Notes under the pieces: generated by a model
Databases searched by the model: none
The model's input: only the letters and a program-made list of their open reading frames with translations
Told to the model about the DNA's origin: nothing
Part shown: piece by piece, positions 1-8,635 of the stretch
Numbering within the stretch: position 1 is the stretch's first letter
Layout of the letters: each line of letters starts with the position of its first letter
NCBI RefSeq assembly: GCF_026341775.1
Contig: NZ_JAPEOB010000002.1
Coordinates: 2,666,001-2,730,000, forward strand
Direction of reading: 5' to 3'
From: Streptomyces sp. NBC_00654
GTDB taxonomy: Bacteria; Actinomycetota; Actinomycetes; Streptomycetales; Streptomycetaceae
DNA: 64,000 bases
Made by a program: the position numbers and the translations under genes

Positions 1-524
1 ACGGGGGCCGGCGGGACGATCTCGTCCCACTTCACGTCGTCGCCCAGCAGCTCGGCGGGGCCGGGCGCGCCCTCGACCGCGGTGGCCTGGACCGATACGC
101 GCTGGGGGTAGTTGCCGCGGAAGTGGGCGGTGTCCACGACGATGCCGCGGATGATGCCGGGGGCGCCGAGCCGGACGATGGCCCAGTCGTGCTCCCCGGG
201 GGCGGGGAAGGGGTGGGCCGCGTCGGCACCGCGCCGGCGGCGGGTCTCCCAGCCGTCCATGATCTTGCCCTTGTGCCCGAATCGCTCGGGGTCGAAGACG
301 GCCGGCTCGCGGACCAGGAGGTTCTCGCGCTCGGCGAAGAACTCGTCGTTGGCGGCGATCACGCCCGCGCCGAGGCGGCGGTCGGCGAGGTCGACGAGGT
401 CGGTGAAGGAGAGGTCGCCGGCCGTGCGGTAGTCGGCGTACGGGTCGCCACCGCCGTAGGGAGCCGCGTCACGGGCATGGGGGTCGGTGTCCTGGAATGT
501 GGTCCCGCTCGCGTCGAAGGTCAT
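1..524 (-). CDS. alc: Allantoicase, N-terminal part, cut by the window edge
   Basis: Allantoicase hydrolyses allantoate to ureidoglycolate and urea in purine catabolism. About 174 residues are visible, reading MTFDASGTTFQDTDPHARDA at the start. They continue through stretches typical of the family, such as NDEFFAERENLL, HKGKIMDGWETRRRR, DWAIVRLG and GIIRGIVVDTAHFRGN. The full family protein is roughly 350 residues, so about half lies off the left end. The ATG at 524 is preceded by the 63-bp gap behind the LysR gene, which has the same orientation. The LysR protein could therefore be co-transcribed with it, but nothing seen proves regulation. The family assignment rests on these N-terminal motifs. 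Confidence 0.85.
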   Translation of the reverse strand, partial: MTFDASGTTFQDTDPHARDAAPYGGGDPYADYRTAGDLSFTDLVDLADRRLGAGVIAANDEFFAERENLLVREPAVFDPERFGHKGKIMDGWETRRRRGADAAHPFPAPGEHDWAIVRLGAPGIIRGIVVDTAHFRGNYPQRVSVQATAVEGAPGPAELLGDDVKWDEIVPPAP

Positions 525-587
525 GGGCCGACTGTCCTACGCCGAATCCATCAGGTCCATCGAAAGTTTTCGCACATCGTGTTCAGC

Positions 588-1496
588 TCAGCTGAACGAT
601 CGGGCGGCTGTGACGAGGGCCTCCAGCACCCGCGCCACGGCCGGGCCCTGTTCCGCCCCCTGCCGGACCGCCGCCACCACATGCCGCCGGGGCCGGTCCG
701 CCTCCAGGACCCGCAGCACCACGCCCTCCCGGCGCTCCCGCGAGGCCATCCGGGGAATCAGGGCGATGCCCATGCCCGCCTCGACCAGGGAGAGGATCGC
801 CGTCCAGCCCGCGGCGCTGTGCGCCTGCTCGGGCACGAACCCGGCGGCCTCGCACGCCGCCGTCGTGATCTGCGACCAGGGGCCCGAGCCGCCGAAGATC
901 CATGGGTCACCGGCCAGGTCCGCCAGCCGGAGGGCGGGAGCGCGGGCCAGCCGGTGGTCCGCCGGGAGGGCCACGTCCAGGGGGTCGGCCAGCAGGGGCA
1001 GCAGGGTGAACCGGGGATCGCGCTCCGTCGGGGCGTGCGCGGCGAGGGAGAGGGCCAGGTCCACGTCGCCGGAGGTGAGCAGCTCGTACGCCTGCGCCGC
1101 CTCGGCCTCCCGGACCCGTACGTCCGGCGCCGGGCGGTCCTCGGCGCGCAGGAGCCGGACGGCCGGTACGACGAGGGCGGGTACGGCGGTGGAGAACGCG
1201 CCGACCCTGACCTCGCCCGCCTCGCCGCGCAGATAGCCGGCCAGTGCGGCGTCGGCGCGCTCCAGTTCGGCGAAGACCGCCTCGGCGTGGCGGAGGACGA
1301 GGTGGGCGGCGTCGGTGAGGCGGACCCGTCGCCCCCGGGCCTCCAGGAGCGGCACACCGAGCTGTCCGGCCAGATTGCTGAGCTGCTGGGAGACCGCGGA
1401 CGGGGTCATCAGCAGTGCCTCGGCGGTCGCGGTCACCGTGCCCCGGTCGCGCAGGGTGCGCAGGATGCGGAGCTTCTTGACGTCCCACTGGGTCAT
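588..1496 (-). CDS. LysR-family transcriptional regulator
   Basis: This 302-residue protein has the normal LysR length. The N-terminal winged helix-turn-helix is clear (LRTLRDRGTVTATAEALLMT, then PSAVSQQLSNLAGQLGVPLL, residues about 10-50). A substrate-binding effector domain follows from about residue 90 (VRVGAFSTAVPALVVPAV, DLALSL, GWTAILSLVEAGMGIALIPR). It should be a cytoplasmic DNA-binding regulator sensing a small ligand. It lies 63 bp upstream of allantoicase on the same strand instead of divergently, so its target is not obvious. The ligand cannot be read from sequence. Confidence 0.9.
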   Translation of the reverse strand: MTQWDVKKLRILRTLRDRGTVTATAEALLMTPSAVSQQLSNLAGQLGVPLLEARGRRVRLTDAAHLVLRHAEAVFAELERADAALAGYLRGEAGEVRVGAFSTAVPALVVPAVRLLRAEDRPAPDVRVREAEAAQAYELLTSGDVDLALSLAAHAPTERDPRFTLLPLLADPLDVALPADHRLARAPALRLADLAGDPWIFGGSGPWSQITTAACEAAGFVPEQAHSAAGWTAILSLVEAGMGIALIPRMASRERREGVVLRVLEADRPRRHVVAAVRQGAEQGPAVARVLEALVTAARSFS

Positions 1497-1509
1497 GGGC
1501 GCAACCTAC

Positions 1510-1525
1510 CGGGCGGGTACGCCCG
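1510..1525 (-). terminator. Short GC hairpin between small membrane gene and lysR
   Basis: CGGGCG and CGCCCG flank a 4-base loop. It lies about 80 bp after the stop of the small membrane protein gene on the minus strand, so it could end that transcript. There is no T-run and the stem is only 6 bp, so the call is weak. Confidence 0.3.
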
Positions 1526-1606
1526 CCGGCCCCGGTGCCCGGACACACGGAAGCGCCGCTCGGTAGCTCGTACCGGCGGCGCACCCGTCAGGGATTGCGG
1601 CAGTGC

Positions 1607-1837
1607 TCAGGCCTGCTTCTTGGACCTGTCCAGCACCATGACCAGGCCCGTGATCACCACGAACAGGGCGATGGGCGCCACGACATAGAGGCCGATGGTC
1701 TCCATCGCGCTCAGGCCGGGGCCCGGGTCGTCGCCGTCATCGCGGGTGAGCGCGAGCGCCGGGGACGACATGAGCAGCATCATCAGCGTCGTACCGGCCG
1801 CGACGGCGCCGGCGCGCATAGCGTTCTTCTTGTCCAC
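1607..1837 (-). CDS. Small membrane protein, one signal-like and one anchor segment
   Basis: This 76-residue protein starts at a GTG (1837). It begins MDKKNAMRAGAVAAGTTLMM and continues with a hydrophobic run ending SSPALALT, which looks like a signal peptide with an AxA-type site. A short acidic stretch (TRDDGDDPGPG) and a second hydrophobic segment (residues about 48-69) follow, with a basic tail RSKKQA. It lies 20 bp downstream of malQ on the same strand. No function is recognised. A much longer overlapping frame reading in from upstream is an out-of-frame shadow of malQ. Confidence 0.7.
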   Translation of the reverse strand: MDKKNAMRAGAVAAGTTLMMLLMSSPALALTRDDGDDPGPGLSAMETIGLYVVAPIALFVVITGLVMVLDRSKKQA

Positions 1838-1857
1838 GGTGCAAACGTAGCGAACGC

Positions 1858-4098
1858 CTAGGAGCGACGCGCGCCCGGGGGTGCCGTATGACCCTTTCGG
1901 GGCCTCAGAACGTCCATCAGGCCGTGCAGTCGGGCCGAGTGGGCCAGCTCCTCCAGGGTGACGGGGTGTCCTTCGGCATCGGCCACGGGCAGCCGCCAGT
2001 TGGGGTACTGGTCCCAGGTGCCGGGGAGATTCTGCGGACGGCGGTCGCCGACCGTGTCGGGCAGCCAGACGCCGACCATGCGGGCCGGGGTGCTCAGCAG
2101 GAAGCGGTGGACGGCCCGGACGGCGGCCTCCTCCTGCCCCTCGCCCTCGGGGAGCAGCCGGAGCCGGGCGAGGTGTGCCAGCCACTCGGCGGTGCCGGTG
2201 GCGTCCTCGGTCAGCTCCTGCTCCAGGGGACGGGTGAGCAGGCCGAGCCGGTGGCGCAGTGTCACATGGTCGCCGGTCAGCCGGGCCGCGGTGGACGGCA
2301 GGTCGTGGGTGGTGGCCGTGGCCAGGCAGTCCCGGCGCCAGCTCTCCGGCGGGAGCGGCCGGCCCGTGCCGTTCCAGTCGCGCTCGAACCAGAGCACGGA
2401 GGTGCCGAGCACGCCCCGCCGGGCGAGTGCCTCGCGCACGCCGGGTTCGACGGTGCCCAGGTCCTCCCCCACGACGACGGTCCCGGCCCGGTGCGCCTCC
2501 AGGACGAGGACGGCGAGCATCGCCTCGGCGTCCTGGGCGACATAGGTGCCCTCGGTGGGCGGGCGGCCCTCGGGGACCCACCAGAGCCGGAAGAGGCCCA
2601 TCACATGGTCGATGCGCAGGGCGCCCGCGTGGCGGAGCAGCCCGCGCAGCAGGCCGCGGTAGGCGGCGTATCCGGTGGCGGCGAGGACGTCGGGGCGCCA
2701 CGGGGGCAGCCCCCAGTCCTGGCCGTGCGCGGTGAAGGCGTCGGGGGGCGCGCCGACGGACATCCCGCGGGCGAAGACGTCCTGCTGGGCCCAGGCGTCG
2801 GCGCCCCGGGGGTGCACCCCGACGGCCAGGTCGTGGACGATCCCGATGCCCATCCCGGCGTCCTCGGCGGCGCGCTGGGCGTCGGCGAGCTGAGTGGCGG
2901 TCAGCCAGGCGAGCCTGCTGTGGAAGTCGACCCGGTCCAGCAGCCCGGTGCGGGCGTGGGCGGTCTCCCGCGAGCGGGGGTCGCGCAGCGCGGCGGGCCA
3001 GGTGTGCCAGTCGGGGCCGTGCACCTCGGCGAGGGCGCACCACAGGGCGTGGTCCTCCAGGGCCTGTCCGTGCTCGGCCAGGAAGTCGCAGTAGGCGGCC
3101 CGCCGGCCGGGGGTCAGCGGCACCTCGTGGATGAGCTCCAGGGCCTGCCGCTTGAGCTCACGGACGGCGTCCCGGTCGATCAGCGCGCCCTTGTTCAGCA
3201 CGGCCTCGCGCAGGGAGGCGGCGTCCTGGCGGAGGTCGTCCAGGGTGGTCCGGCCCTGGACGAGCCCGTATTCGGGGATCGACTCGACGCGCAGATGGAC
3301 GGGGTCGGGGAAGCGGCGCGAGGAGGGGCGGTAGGGGGACGGGTCGGAGGGTCTGCCCGGTACGGCCGCGTGGAGCGGGTTGACCTGGACGAAGCCGGTG
3401 CCGAGGGTCCGCCCGGACCAGGCGGCGAGGTCGGCGAGGTCGCCGAGGTCGCCCATGCCCCAGGAGCGCGCGGAGAGCAGGGAGTAGAGCTGGACCAGGA
3501 AGCCATGGGTGCGGGCGGGCGGCTGCGGGGCGCGGGGCGGGGCGACGACGAGCGTGGTGGTGGCCCGGGCGAGGCCGGCCGTGTGGACGGTGAGGCGGTG
3601 GACGCCGAGCGGCGGGTCGGTCCACCAGGAGGGCGCGGGCAGCCCCTCGGCCCGGTCCGGGGCGGGCGGTCCGGGCGGGCGGTCCGCGACGGGTGGGGCT
3701 TCCGCCCCGTCCGCGGCGGGCGGGCGGTCCGGGCGGTCCGTGGCCCGGACCGCCCCCCGTGACACCCGCATCAGCAGGGGCCGCGGCGCGGGGCCGTCGT
3801 CCCGGCCGGGCTCGGGCTCCGGGTCGACGGTCAGCATCGTTCCGGGCGGCAGCTCGGTGAGGGCGGGCGGCAGCGGTTCGCCGGACCAGATCACCACCGT
3901 CGGCGGGAGCAGCCGGGAGGCCGCCGCCGATTCGGCCGCCGTCAGCGATCTCCGTACGTCCTCGGGGGTGCCGGCGTCCACGCCCAGCGCGGCGAGCACG
4001 GCCGTGACCGTGCCGTCGGGGACGGACACCGTGACATCCGGGGACGGGGAGCAGGAGGTGGCGACGCCGTGCAGTGCGGCGAGCCGGGACAAGCCCAT
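1858..4098 (-). CDS. malQ: 4-alpha-glucanotransferase (amylomaltase, GH77)
   Basis: MalQ transfers alpha-1,4-glucan segments between maltodextrins in the cytoplasm. The 746-residue protein has the typical actinobacterial length, with an N-terminal extension (about 200 residues) ahead of the GH77 barrel. GH77 landmarks are present: GFVQVNPLHA, SPYRPSSRRF, LRIDHVMGLFRLWWVPEG (nucleophile region), VVVGEDLGTVEPGVREAL (acid/base region) and ATTHDLPSTAA. The segment around residues 125-175 is proline- and alanine-rich and looks like a linker. The ATG directly abuts the TGA of the proline-rich ORF upstream, which suggests translational coupling. Confidence 0.93.
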   Translation of the reverse strand: MGLSRLAALHGVATSCSPSPDVTVSVPDGTVTAVLAALGVDAGTPEDVRRSLTAAESAAASRLLPPTVVIWSGEPLPPALTELPPGTMLTVDPEPEPGRDDGPAPRPLLMRVSRGAVRATDRPDRPPAADGAEAPPVADRPPGPPAPDRAEGLPAPSWWTDPPLGVHRLTVHTAGLARATTTLVVAPPRAPQPPARTHGFLVQLYSLLSARSWGMGDLGDLADLAAWSGRTLGTGFVQVNPLHAAVPGRPSDPSPYRPSSRRFPDPVHLRVESIPEYGLVQGRTTLDDLRQDAASLREAVLNKGALIDRDAVRELKRQALELIHEVPLTPGRRAAYCDFLAEHGQALEDHALWCALAEVHGPDWHTWPAALRDPRSRETAHARTGLLDRVDFHSRLAWLTATQLADAQRAAEDAGMGIGIVHDLAVGVHPRGADAWAQQDVFARGMSVGAPPDAFTAHGQDWGLPPWRPDVLAATGYAAYRGLLRGLLRHAGALRIDHVMGLFRLWWVPEGRPPTEGTYVAQDAEAMLAVLVLEAHRAGTVVVGEDLGTVEPGVREALARRGVLGTSVLWFERDWNGTGRPLPPESWRRDCLATATTHDLPSTAARLTGDHVTLRHRLGLLTRPLEQELTEDATGTAEWLAHLARLRLLPEGEGQEEAAVRAVHRFLLSTPARMVGVWLPDTVGDRRPQNLPGTWDQYPNWRLPVADAEGHPVTLEELAHSARLHGLMDVLRPRKGHTAPPGARRS

Positions 4099-4434
4099 TC
4101 AGACTCCAGGGAACTCCATGCCCCCTGCGGTGCCGGGTGCGGTCGGCTCGCTGGTCAGAGGGGCGACGGCGGCGAGCGGTGGCTCGCTCGTGAGCGGGGT
4201 GGCGTCGGCGAGCGGGGGCTCGCTGGTCAGGGGTGCGGCGTCGGCGAACGAGGATTCACCGATCGGCCGGGGGACATCGGCGAGCGGCGGCCCGCTGATC
4301 AGCGGAGCCACCTCCGCCAGGGGCGGTTCACTGGTGAGCGGAGCGGAGCCGGGCGGGCCGGCCACCTGTCCGGGGACGTGTCCGGGGACCTGTTTGGAGA
4401 GGGCGGAGAGCAGAAGCTGCGCGGCGGCGGGCAT
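4099..4434 (-). CDS. Proline-rich repeat mini-protein coupled to malQ
   Basis: This 111-residue ORF has no recognised family. It begins MPAAAQLLLSALSKQVPGHV, then carries about five imperfect copies of a 10-13-residue unit of the type APLTSEPPLADA. It has an AGGAGG Shine-Dalgarno 7 bases before its ATG, and its TGA is immediately followed by the malQ ATG with no gap. Those two facts argue that it is translated, either as a protein or as a leader that loads ribosomes onto malQ. The low complexity means it could also be a chance open frame. Confidence 0.5.
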   Translation of the reverse strand: MPAAAQLLLSALSKQVPGHVPGQVAGPPGSAPLTSEPPLAEVAPLISGPPLADVPRPIGESSFADAAPLTSEPPLADATPLTSEPPLAAVAPLTSEPTAPGTAGGMEFPGV

Positions 4435-4668
4435 GGTGGCCTCCTGGCCGTGGAGAACAGGACACAGCAGGCCTACCCAGCCCCAGCGGGAGCAGACGTG
4501 GACGAGACGTAGGCGTTATGACAACGAGCCCGACGTGCCGTAGGTCACATTCCGTTCCCCCGTACGGCGACTATGCGGCGTTTTCGGCCGGTCGGAGCCA
4601 GGCCTACAGGTCATCAGGAACCGCACCCGTCAACACTCCGGTCATATCCGACAGAACAGCCACGCACA

Positions 4669-4697
4669 TTGACACCCTCGGTCCCGGGTGGTGGGCT
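4669..4697 (+). promoter_or_regulatory. Possible promoter of the GH84 gene
   Basis: A consensus TTGACA (4669-4674) is followed after 17 bases by TGGGCT, which keeps only the outer Ts of a -10 box. It sits about 35 bp before the GTG start and within a 296-bp divergent intergenic region that otherwise shows nothing clear. Confidence 0.3.
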
Positions 4698-4730
4698 CGG
4701 AGCCCACCGGTGGGACGAGGGGAGAGCGAC

Positions 4731-7724
4731 GTGCAGTTCGGGCGCAGAAGGCACGCGACGGCTGTCGCCGTCGCCGTGATCGGCGGACTCCTCGGCGCCG
4801 TCGCCCCGGCCGCGACGGCCGCCCCCGTCGTACCCGGTCAGCGGGCCGCCACCTCGCCCGACCGCGCCGACAGCGCGCGGCTGCCGTCCGTCTGGCCCCG
4901 GCCGCAGAGCATCAAGCCCGCCGGGCAGGCCGTGCCGCTCGGCACCGAGGCCACCGTCGTCGTGGGCGCGGACGCCGATCCGTACGCCGTGGACGCGCTG
5001 CGCGGCGTGCTGCGCCAGGCAGGGGTACGGACCCTGCACGAGGCCCTGCCCGGCCGTGGCCCGGTCTTCCGGATCGGCGGCGCGGGCGCCCTGGACGCGC
5101 TGCGGTCCCTGCGCGCGCCGGAGCGCGCCGACCTGCCCCCGGGCGGCTACCGGATCGCCGTCGGCCAGGTCGCGGGGCGCTCCACCGTCGCGCTGGACGG
5201 CATCGGCGAGGACGGCCTCTTCCACGGTGTCCAGACGCTGCGTCAGCTGGTGCGGGACGGATCGGTGGCCGGGGTCGTGGTGCGCGACTGGCCGGGCACC
5301 GCCGTACGCGGCATGGCCGAGGGCTTCTACGGACAGCCGTGGACACGTGAGGAGCGGCTCGCGCAGATCGGGTTCATGGGGCGGACGAAGCAGAACCGCT
5401 ACCTGTACGCGGCGGGCGACGACCCCTACCGGCTGGCCCGCTGGCGCGACCCGTACCCGGCCGAGGGGCGCGCCGAGTTCAGGGCGCTGGCCCAGAAGGC
5501 CCGCGCCGAGCATGTGACGCTCGGCTGGGCGGTCTCCCCCGGCCAGGCGATGTGCATGTCGTCGGACAGTGACATCAGGGCACTGGCCCGGAAGGCCGAC
5601 GCCATGTGGGCGCTGGGCGTACGGGTCTTCCAGCTGCAGTTCCAGGACGTCAGCTACAGCGAGTGGCACTGCGACCAGGACGCGGAGACCTTCGGCAGCG
5701 GCCCCCGGGCGGCGGCCAGGGCGCAGGCCCGGGTGGCCGGCGCGCTGGCCCAGCACCTGGCGGACCGTCACCCGGGCTCGGCTCCGCTGTCGGTGCTGCC
5801 GACGGAGTTCTACCAGGACGGCGCCACCGACTACCGCACGGCGCTCGCCGCAGAGCTGGACGACCGGGTGCAGGTGGCGTGGACCGGCGTCGGGGTCGTG
5901 CCGAGGACCATCACCGGGCGGGAACTGGCCGGGGCCCGTGCCGCGTTCCGGCACCCGCTGGTCACCATGGACAACTACCCGGTCAACGACTACGCGCAGG
6001 ACCGGATCTTCCTGGGCCCGTACACCGGCCGGGAACCGGCGGTGGCGAGCGGTTCGGCCGCGCTGCTCGCCAACGCGATGGAGCAGGCGTCCGCCTCCCG
6101 CATCCCGCTGTTCACCGCCGCCGACTTCGCCTGGAACCCGAAGGGGTACCGGCCGCAGGAGTCGTGGCATGCGGCGATCGACGACCTGGCGGGCGGGGAC
6201 GCCCGGACCCGGGACGCGCTGCGGGCCCTCGCGGGCAACAGCGCGGCCTCCGTGCTCGGCGGCGACGAGTCCGCCTATCTCCGGCCGCTGCTCGCCGCGT
6301 TCTGGAAGTCCCGTGCGGCGGACGTGACGGTGCGCGACGAGGCGGCGCGCGAGCTGCGGGCGGCCTTCTCCGTGATGCGGGAGGCCCCCGAGCGGCTGAA
6401 GGCCCCGGCGGACGGACGGCTGGACGAGGAAGTGCGGCCGTGGACCGAGCAGCTGGCCCGGTACGGCGAGGCGGGCGAACTGGCCGTCGATCTGCTCCAG
6501 GCGCAGGCGCGCGGGGACGGGGCGGCCGCCTGGCGGGCGCAGCTCGCCCTGGAGCCCCTGCGCGAGAGGATCGCGGCGAGCGGCGCGACCGTCGGCAAGG
6601 GTGTGCTGGGCCCCTTCCTGGACCGGGCCCGCAAGGCCGCCGACGGCTGGAACGGTGCCGACCGCACGGCCGGGACGGTCACCAGGGACGCGCACAGCTA
6701 CACCGTCCGGCTGAACCGGGCCCGTCCCGTCGAGGCCGTGACCACGATGACGGAGCCGGGCGGCGGATTCACCGACGCCGTCCTGGAGGCCCATGTACCG
6801 GGCGAGGGCTGGCGCCCCCTGGGCAGGCTCTCGGCGGCCGGCTGGACCCAGACGGCGGCGAAGGGGCTGCGGGCGGACGCGGTGCGCGTCACCGTGCCCC
6901 GGGCCGCCCGGAACGCTCCCCCGGCCTTCATGAGCCCGGCCCTGCCCGCCGCCCCGCGCGTGGACCCGGACGCCCTGAAGGTGCGGAACCTGATCCCGTG
7001 GTTCGGTGACGAACCGGCGGCCAAGCTCGAACTCGCACGCGGCGAGACGGACGCGGAGATCGGCGGCGGCCCGCAGCGCGTGGCGGCCCGGCTGGCCGGA
7101 CAGCGGCCCGAGGAGGTGCACGGCGCGCTCACCGCGAAGGCCCCCAAGGGCATCGAGGTGCGGGTCCCGAAGCGGACGACGGTGCCGCGCGGCTCCCGGA
7201 CCGAGGTCCCCGTGGACATCACGGTCCCGGCGGACACCCCGGCCGGCGAGTACGCGGTGCCGTTCACCTTCGGCGGCGAGGAGAGCACCCTGACGGTGCG
7301 GGCCTACCCGCGGACGGCGGGGCCCGATCTGGCCCGTACGGCCACGGCGTCCTCGTCCGGCGACGAGACCCCGGACTTCCCCGCCTCGGCGGCCTCCGAC
7401 GGGGACCCCGCCACCCGGTGGTCCTCACCGGTCGAGGACGGCGCCTGGTGGCAGACCGAGCTGGCGGAGCCCGTACGGCTGGGCCAGGTCGTGCTGCGCT
7501 GGCAGGACGCGCACGCCTCCCGCTACCGCATACAGGTCTCCGCGGACGGCCGCAGCTGGCGTACGGCGGCCACCGTGCGGGAGGGCAGGGGCGGGCGCGA
7601 GTCGGTCCGGATGGACGCCAAGGACACCCGGTTCATCAGGGTGCAGGGCGACGGCCGGGCCACCGAGTACGGCTACTCGCTCTGGTCGGTGGAGGCGTAC
7701 GCCGTCGCTCCGGACAGCCCCTGA
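4731..7724 (+). CDS. Secreted GH84 beta-N-acetylglucosaminidase-like protein with F5/8C domain
   Basis: A GTG start at 4731, preceded by GAGGGGAGAG, gives 997 residues. The frame is open further upstream but without signal or domain. The signal peptide is MQFGRRRHATAVAVAVIGG through TAAAPV. A GH20/84-type N-terminal domain (about residues 55-190) precedes the GH84 barrel, which has GMAEGFYGQPWTREERL, PTEFYQ, AWTGVGVVP, NYPVNDYAQDR and AADFAWNPKGY. A C-terminal carbohydrate-binding F5/8C (discoidin) domain covers about residues 870-995. GH84 enzymes use two adjacent aspartates, one to position the substrate acetamido group and one as general acid. Here the site reads QLQFQDVSYSEWHC, so the first Asp is Gln (Gln305, Asp306). 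It acts outside the cell on GlcNAc-containing glycans if active; activity and substrate are uncertain. Confidence 0.85.
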   Translation: MQFGRRRHATAVAVAVIGGLLGAVAPAATAAPVVPGQRAATSPDRADSARLPSVWPRPQSIKPAGQAVPLGTEATVVVGADADPYAVDALRGVLRQAGVRTLHEALPGRGPVFRIGGAGALDALRSLRAPERADLPPGGYRIAVGQVAGRSTVALDGIGEDGLFHGVQTLRQLVRDGSVAGVVVRDWPGTAVRGMAEGFYGQPWTREERLAQIGFMGRTKQNRYLYAAGDDPYRLARWRDPYPAEGRAEFRALAQKARAEHVTLGWAVSPGQAMCMSSDSDIRALARKADAMWALGVRVFQLQFQDVSYSEWHCDQDAETFGSGPRAAARAQARVAGALAQHLADRHPGSAPLSVLPTEFYQDGATDYRTALAAELDDRVQVAWTGVGVVPRTITGRELAGARAAFRHPLVTMDNYPVNDYAQDRIFLGPYTGREPAVASGSAALLANAMEQASASRIPLFTAADFAWNPKGYRPQESWHAAIDDLAGGDARTRDALRALAGNSAASVLGGDESAYLRPLLAAFWKSRAADVTVRDEAARELRAAFSVMREAPERLKAPADGRLDEEVRPWTEQLARYGEAGELAVDLLQAQARGDGAAAWRAQLALEPLRERIAASGATVGKGVLGPFLDRARKAADGWNGADRTAGTVTRDAHSYTVRLNRARPVEAVTTMTEPGGGFTDAVLEAHVPGEGWRPLGRLSAAGWTQTAAKGLRADAVRVTVPRAARNAPPAFMSPALPAAPRVDPDALKVRNLIPWFGDEPAAKLELARGETDAEIGGGPQRVAARLAGQRPEEVHGALTAKAPKGIEVRVPKRTTVPRGSRTEVPVDITVPADTPAGEYAVPFTFGGEESTLTVRAYPRTAGPDLARTATASSSGDETPDFPASAASDGDPATRWSSPVEDGAWWQTELAEPVRLGQVVLRWQDAHASRYRIQVSADGRSWRTAATVREGRGGRESVRMDAKDTRFIRVQGDGRATEYGYSLWSVEAYAVAPDSP

Positions 7725-7770
7725 GGCGCGCCCCGTACCGAGCGCGTCCAGCACGGCGAAGGCCCGGGTC

Positions 7771-8307
7771 TCAGGCGGAAACGCCGTCGATCCGGGCCAT
7801 CGCGTCGTCCGCGCCGAACGGTTGCAGATACGGCAGCCAGCGCGGGTCCCGGTGTCCGGTCCCGATGATCCGCCAGGCCAGGCCGGTCGGCGGGGCGGGC
7901 TCATGGCGCAGCCGCCAGCCGAGCTCGGGCAGATGCCGGTCCGCCTTGACGTGGTTGCAGCGGCGGCAGGCCGCCACCACGTTGTCCCAGGCGTGCTGTC
8001 CGCCCCGGCTGCGCGGAATGACATGGTCGACGCTGGTCGCGGCGGCGCCGCAGTACATACAGCGTCCGCCGTCCCTGGCGAACAGCGCCCGGCGTGTCAG
8101 CGGTACGGGCCCCCGGTAGGGGACCCGTACGAACCGCTTGAGGCGGACGACGCTGGGCGCGGGTACGGCACGGGTCGCGCTGCGCAGGAGGGAGCCGGAC
8201 TCCTCCAGGCAGATCGCCTTGTTTTCGAGCACGAGGACGAGCGCGCGGCGGAGCGGTACGACGCCGAGCGGCTCGTACGACGCGTTGAGAACCAGGACGT
8301 GCGGCAC
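7771..8307 (-). CDS. HNH endonuclease family protein
   Basis: This 178-residue protein starts at GTG 8307 behind a strong AAGGAGG (8 bases). It begins MPHVLVLNASYEPLGVVPLR, a common N-terminal module of this family. The HNH/zinc fold follows: FARDGGRCMYCGAAAT, then SVDHVIPRSRGGQHAWDNVV, then AACRRCNHVKADR. Two CxxC pairs would bind zinc and the DH...N...H residues form the nuclease site. It is convergent with the GH84 gene (46-bp gap). The family is ubiquitous in Streptomyces chromosomes, with no defence or intron context here, so its target is unknown. Confidence 0.9.
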   Translation of the reverse strand: MPHVLVLNASYEPLGVVPLRRALVLVLENKAICLEESGSLLRSATRAVPAPSVVRLKRFVRVPYRGPVPLTRRALFARDGGRCMYCGAAATSVDHVIPRSRGGQHAWDNVVAACRRCNHVKADRHLPELGWRLRHEPAPPTGLAWRIIGTGHRDPRWLPYLQPFGADDAMARIDGVSA

Positions 8308-8635
8308 GGTGGATGCCTCCTTGTACGCCGGCGGCGCGTGGCTCGCGCCGGGACGATCCGGTCTCAGTCTCTCCTCCGGCCTGGTCGGAGCGCCACCACG
8401 TACGGGTAACGGGCCGGGAGGATTTTCCTCACCACCCGCCCGGACGCACCGCCGCGGCCCACCGGAACAGCGGCTTCACCGGAGTGGGGAGCGGCATTGT
8501 GCGATCGGCCACAGAACGGGTATGCGCGGGTGAGACGTGTCTCTCTCCCGCGAACACGGCAACGATCCGCCGCACCGGCTTCGTTAGTGTGGTTGACCAG
8601 GCTCTCAGCCGTCGTACCCCTTGGAGGTCCTCACC
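8308..8635 (+). other. Divergent intergenic region, HNH gene to MscS gene
   Basis: This 328-bp region contains the HNH ribosome-binding site at its left end and GGAGG (8623-8627) for the channel gene at its right. A TAGTGT around 8584 could be a -10 box for the channel gene, but no matching -35 was found. There are no convincing ORFs or RNA genes. Confidence 0.4.

Noticed and set aside
4518..4730. 71-residue extension of the GH84 protein
   Set aside because: The signal peptide must be N-terminal, and the GTG at 4731 gives it directly.
4614..7121. 835-codon open frame on the minus strand
   Set aside because: Antisense shadow of the GH84 gene.
7771..8307. HNH gene as part of a homing or defence system
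   Set aside because: It is a common chromosomal Streptomyces family in a housekeeping context, with no intron, intein or partner gene.
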